From contig JAFGNH010000052.1 of NCBI GenBank assembly GCA_016927115.1, forward strand, positions 1 through 63,594: DNA of 63,594 nucleotides, in the 5' to 3' direction. Made by a program: the position numbers and the translations under genes. This DNA is from Anaerolineales bacterium. GTDB lineage: Bacteria > Chloroflexota > Anaerolineae > Anaerolineales > E44-bin32. Under the pieces are notes generated by a model. The model did not search any database. It was not told the origin of the DNA and saw only the letters and a list, made by a program, of their open reading frames with translations. Shown piece by piece: positions 60,918 through 63,594 of the stretch; positions within the stretch are counted from its first letter, which is position 1, and every line of letters starts with the position of its first letter.

Positions 60918-61025
60918 CTTCGAAGCGTACGGTTTCAATGGCATCTGACAGTTCCGGACAGGATGGCCTGATAGATATGGATGGGGAGTGGCAGCGCAGA
61001 TTGATAGTTGCACCCGGGAGGGATT

Positions 61026-61733
61026 ATGGATAGCAAGATTGCAGATGTAAGAGAACAGATTGTTGTTATCGGGGCATTGATGTATGCCCGCCGGTTAACT
61101 GATTCCGCGGGTGGGAATATCAGTGTGCGGGTAGGTGATCGGATTTGTATTACACCGCGTTATGCAGGAAGCCAATTCCGCTGGCAGTTGAAACCAGAAC
61201 AGGTTGTTGTGGCTGACATGGACGGCAACAAGCTTGAAGGAGACGGCGAAATTTCACGTGAATCAGCTGCCCATTTCCTGGCATTCAAGACGTTTCCGGA
61301 AGTAGGTGCGGTTGTGCACGGACACGCTGAGCATATCCTCGTATTTGCATCACTGGCGCAACCCATGCCGCCGGTTCTGGAGTGTACCAGGAAGTTTGGC
61401 GAAATCCAGGTCGTAGACTATGCACCTGCTCACAGCATGGATCTTGCGCAGAATCTGATTGGGAAGCTGCAGGGCCAGGAAGCACGAATAAGGAAACAGG
61501 CTGCGGCTTTAATCTCTCCGTATCATGGATTATTTGCCTTCGGCAGGGATCTGGATGCAGCTTATGACACACTTGAACGGCTTGATATTAATGCGTTTGT
61601 TTTGCTGAATGACCATGCATATTCAGGAAAAACCGGTGCTGACATTTCTTCCAGGATGGAGGAAGGTATTGCGGCTTATTTTCCCGGGTCCGGCGAAATC
61701 CGGCCTGCGCCGGCGGGTGGAGCAGAGAAATGA
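61026..61733 (+). CDS. Class II aldolase/adducin family protein
   Basis: A 235-residue zinc-dependent aldolase-fold protein. SAGGNISVR (27-35) binds phosphate; metal ligands H98 and H100 (VVHGHAEH) plus a third His in SPYHGLFAFG (about 167); E79 in SRESAAHF is at the catalytic acid position. Members cleave fuculose-, rhamnulose- or ribulose-phosphates and related sugars. GGGAGGG precedes ATG 61026. It overlaps the PfkB kinase gene by ATGA: a sugar kinase plus aldolase is the classic pair for splitting a phosphorylated ketose, although this kinase looks like a phospho-sugar kinase. Confidence 0.87.
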   Translation: MDSKIADVREQIVVIGALMYARRLTDSAGGNISVRVGDRICITPRYAGSQFRWQLKPEQVVVADMDGNKLEGDGEISRESAAHFLAFKTFPEVGAVVHGHAEHILVFASLAQPMPPVLECTRKFGEIQVVDYAPAHSMDLAQNLIGKLQGQEARIRKQAAALISPYHGLFAFGRDLDAAYDTLERLDINAFVLLNDHAYSGKTGADISSRMEEGIAAYFPGSGEIRPAPAGGAEK

Positions 61734-62662
61734 TTCTGGCAATCAATCCGAACACCGCCATAGACAGGACACTGTTCATACCAGCCTATGTTCCCGGTGC
61801 GACGATACGGGCAACAAATTGGGCGGTTGGAATGGGGGGGAAAGCCGCGGATGCTGCCTGGATTCTGGGGGTACTTGGTTACCCGTGCCGGCTGCTGGGA
61901 TTCGCCGCCGGCGAAGCAGGGCAGCAGATGGAAAAGATGCTGCGGACGCGGGGTGTGGAGGTGGATTTTACTCCTGTCGGCGGTGAGACCCGTGTAAACA
62001 CCGTTCTGGTTGAGGAGAAAAGCGGTGAGCAGTCTACCATTTCGGTGGATACACTCCAGGTACAGCCGCAGCATGTGGACGCGCTGTCGAAAGCAGTGCG
62101 AGCAGCGCTGCTGGGTTGCAGCTGTGTGGTGCTGGGGGGGAGCCTTCCGCGCGGAGTAAAGGCTGACCTGTACGCGGAGTGGATACGTGCTGCGGTTGAA
62201 CTCGATAAACCGGTGATCCTGGATGCCAGCGGGGAGGCGCTGCGTGCTGGTTTGACAGCTGGTCCGACAGTAATTAAGCCGAACCGTGATGAACTTGGCA
62301 CACTGGCAGGGAAAAGGATCCGGACGCTGGAAGAAGCATATGAGGCTGGAAAGCAGATTCTGGACGAGACCGGTACGATCGTGGTTCTCACGCTGGGGGT
62401 TGAGGGGGCGTTAGTCGTACAGCCGGAACAGACATGGCGGATTCCACCACTGGAAGTGCCGGTGGTTTCCACGGCTGGTGCGGGGGATGGTGTACTGGCG
62501 GGACTGGCTGCTGCGTTATCTCAAGGCGACCCGCTGGAGAAGGGGGCACGACTGGGCTTTGCCGCTGCAGCAGCGGTGATGCAAACACCAGGCACGGCAG
62601 ACTGCCGTCTGGCTGATGTTGAGCGTTTCAAGCCACGTGTTTCCCTGAAGCCTTATCCGTAA
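61730..62662 (+). CDS. PfkB-family sugar kinase (1-phosphofructokinase/tagatose-6-phosphate kinase type)
   Basis: A 310-residue ribokinase-superfamily kinase. The N-terminus AINPNTAIDRTLFIPAYVPG and the GMGGKAADAA loop are those of the FruK/LacC group, which phosphorylates already phosphorylated hexoses. Catalytic base region GAGDGVLAGLAAAL at about 249-262, with the usual aspartate. One oddity is GGKAAD where the group normally has GGKGxN. Coupled by ATGA to the aldolase gene, it may produce the bisphosphate the aldolase then splits; substrate specificity is inferred. Confidence 0.88.
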   Translation: MILAINPNTAIDRTLFIPAYVPGATIRATNWAVGMGGKAADAAWILGVLGYPCRLLGFAAGEAGQQMEKMLRTRGVEVDFTPVGGETRVNTVLVEEKSGEQSTISVDTLQVQPQHVDALSKAVRAALLGCSCVVLGGSLPRGVKADLYAEWIRAAVELDKPVILDASGEALRAGLTAGPTVIKPNRDELGTLAGKRIRTLEEAYEAGKQILDETGTIVVLTLGVEGALVVQPEQTWRIPPLEVPVVSTAGAGDGVLAGLAAALSQGDPLEKGARLGFAAAAAVMQTPGTADCRLADVERFKPRVSLKPYP

Positions 62663-62664
62663 AG

Positions 62665-63372
62665 GTGAATTACAGGAGTCACGGATATCCCGGTATGAAC
62701 AATGGGGACGTTCTGAAAACAAAGCGCATTTTCCCTATCCGGCTGAGGTTCTCGATGGCGTACTATCTCCGGATCGGGCAGGGTGTGCTGGTGGATGCGG
62801 GCAGCCCGGGTGAGGAAGCTCGTATACTTGCTTTCCTTGAGCGTATCAACGCGCCGACCCCCGCATTTATCTTCTTAACCCATTCGCATTTCGATCATTT
62901 CGGCAGTGCTGCCGCGCTTCAGCGGGAGACGGGAGCGCTAATCGCCGTGCATGAAGCTGATGCCGGTGCGTTGGCGAGGGCAGAAACGCCGCTGGGAATA
63001 ACTCGAGGGCGGGGACGATGGACCCGCGCGTTTTTGCCGCTGGTGGAGCGTTTGCTGCCTCTTGAACCGGTGCGTGCAGATATGCTGCTGGAGGATGAGC
63101 AGAGGCTGGACCAGTTCGACCTTCCGGCGAGAGTGATCCATACCCCCGGCCACACCAACGGTTCGAGCACACTGCTGCTGGATTCGGGTGAGGCTTTTGT
63201 GGGGGATTTACTCTCTGCGACCGGATCTCCGCATGTTCAGCGGTATTACGCGCTGGATTGGGAGGCGCTGAAATCCAGTGTTGAACGTGTCCGGCAGCTG
63301 CGCCCTCACAGTATCTACCCCGGTCATGGCCGCAACCCGATTACGGCAGACGATCTGAAATCGCTTCTCTGA
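62665..63372 (+). CDS. Metallo-beta-lactamase-fold hydrolase
   Basis: A 235-residue MBL-fold enzyme with the full binuclear metal set: THSHFDHFG (HxHxDH), HTPGHTNGS, VGDLLS and the final YPGHGRN. It has no signal peptide; the compact shape is that of glyoxalase II-like or lactonase-type hydrolases. The start is uncertain: GTG 62665, 2 bases after the kinase stop, or ATG 62695, which would shorten it by 10 residues. Third gene of the aldolase operon; it might hydrolyse a thioester or lactone formed from the same sugar, but this is only context. Confidence 0.88.
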   Translation: MNYRSHGYPGMNNGDVLKTKRIFPIRLRFSMAYYLRIGQGVLVDAGSPGEEARILAFLERINAPTPAFIFLTHSHFDHFGSAAALQRETGALIAVHEADAGALARAETPLGITRGRGRWTRAFLPLVERLLPLEPVRADMLLEDEQRLDQFDLPARVIHTPGHTNGSSTLLLDSGEAFVGDLLSATGSPHVQRYYALDWEALKSSVERVRQLRPHSIYPGHGRNPITADDLKSLL

Positions 63373-63386
63373 TCTGACCCGACCTC

Positions 63387-63594
63387 GCCCGTGGTACGGG
63401 AAGGTTCCAGGAAGTCTATCCAGGCTGTTATCCTGTGAAACCGATGGCAACTCATTTTTGAGAGTCCTTTTGAATCTGCCCCTGTCGATCTTGCCCGTGG
63501 TACGGGAAGGTTCCAGGAAGTCTATCCAGGCTGTTATCCTGTGAAACCGATGGCAGCGCTATTTCGAGAGTCCTTTTGAACCTGCCCCTGTCGA
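63387..63594. repeat. 106-bp tandem repeat running off the window end
   Basis: Unit 1 (63387-63492) and unit 2 (63493-63594, cut by the edge) are identical over their first 63 bases, differ in a 10-base block, then agree again (GAGAGTCCTTTTGAA). Each unit starts with a small hairpin CCCGT-GGT-ACGGG. The array begins 15 bases after the MBL gene. No coding frame explains it. Confidence 0.85.

Overview
The window reads as a chromosomal stretch of a Chloroflexota bacterium, most likely class Anaerolineae. I infer this from the gene families rather than from a marker-gene alignment: three LysM-M23 envelope lipoproteins in tandem, a two-domain ThyX, a LipM-type octanoyltransferase, a DHH-CBS-CCA fusion, a DUF6485 protein, and a compact nusA-rnpM-infB-rbfA-nrnA-truB-ribF operon. 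Base composition is near balanced, and no rRNA, tRNA, CRISPR array, insertion sequence or prophage was found.

Layout. 1-4.5 kb: the end of a slipin gene, a membrane methyltransferase, then an XRE regulator-TPR-GNAT-NUDIX set. 4.6-10.6 kb: one tightly overlapping minus-strand operon of two sensor kinases, an OmpR-type regulator, a CpaE-like ATPase, a small protein and a CpaF/TadA ATPase, with a lone receiver protein divergent from it. 11.2-13.4 kb: lipM, a DUF503 protein and an atypical SDR. 13.5-16.4 kb: a sugar-binding lipoprotein and a cytoplasmic GH13 enzyme. 16.5-20.4 kb: the CCA-adding fusion, a GNAT protein and RNase PH. 20.7-25.4 kb: three translationally coupled LysM-M23 lipoproteins, then a decamer repeat array. 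25.6-37.2 kb: gyrA divergent from the nusA translation/RNA operon, which ends in a tandem ThyX-like gene. 37.2-47.4 kb: purB, era, a DUF47 protein, a tyrosine-recombinase relative without catalytic residues, an LCP protein, a kinase-like protein without its phospho-acceptor histidine, a flippase-like protein and rpmF. 47.6-51.0 kb: a three-gene set with the composition of a Gram-positive WxL surface cluster. 51.7-63.4 kb: a methyltransferase, an esterase, an AbrB-like protein, a large hybrid kinase, an ArsR-type regulator with two phased operators, a PEBP protein, a CDF transporter, a DUF6485 protein, and an aldolase-PfkB-metallo-hydrolase operon. The window ends inside a 106-bp tandem repeat.

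How it works together. The nusA operon couples transcription, translation initiation, ribosome maturation, tRNA modification and flavin synthesis. Much of the rest concerns the cell surface: putative Tad/Flp ATPases under a kinase cascade, LysM-M23 lipoproteins, LCP and flippase-like proteins, and the WxL-like set. The strongest candidates for something not well described are the WxL-like triad (47.6-51.0 kb), the LysM-M23A triplet (20.7-25.4 kb) and the kinase-CpaE-CpaF operon (4.6-10.6 kb). I could run no alignment or structure prediction, so family calls rest on motifs read by eye.
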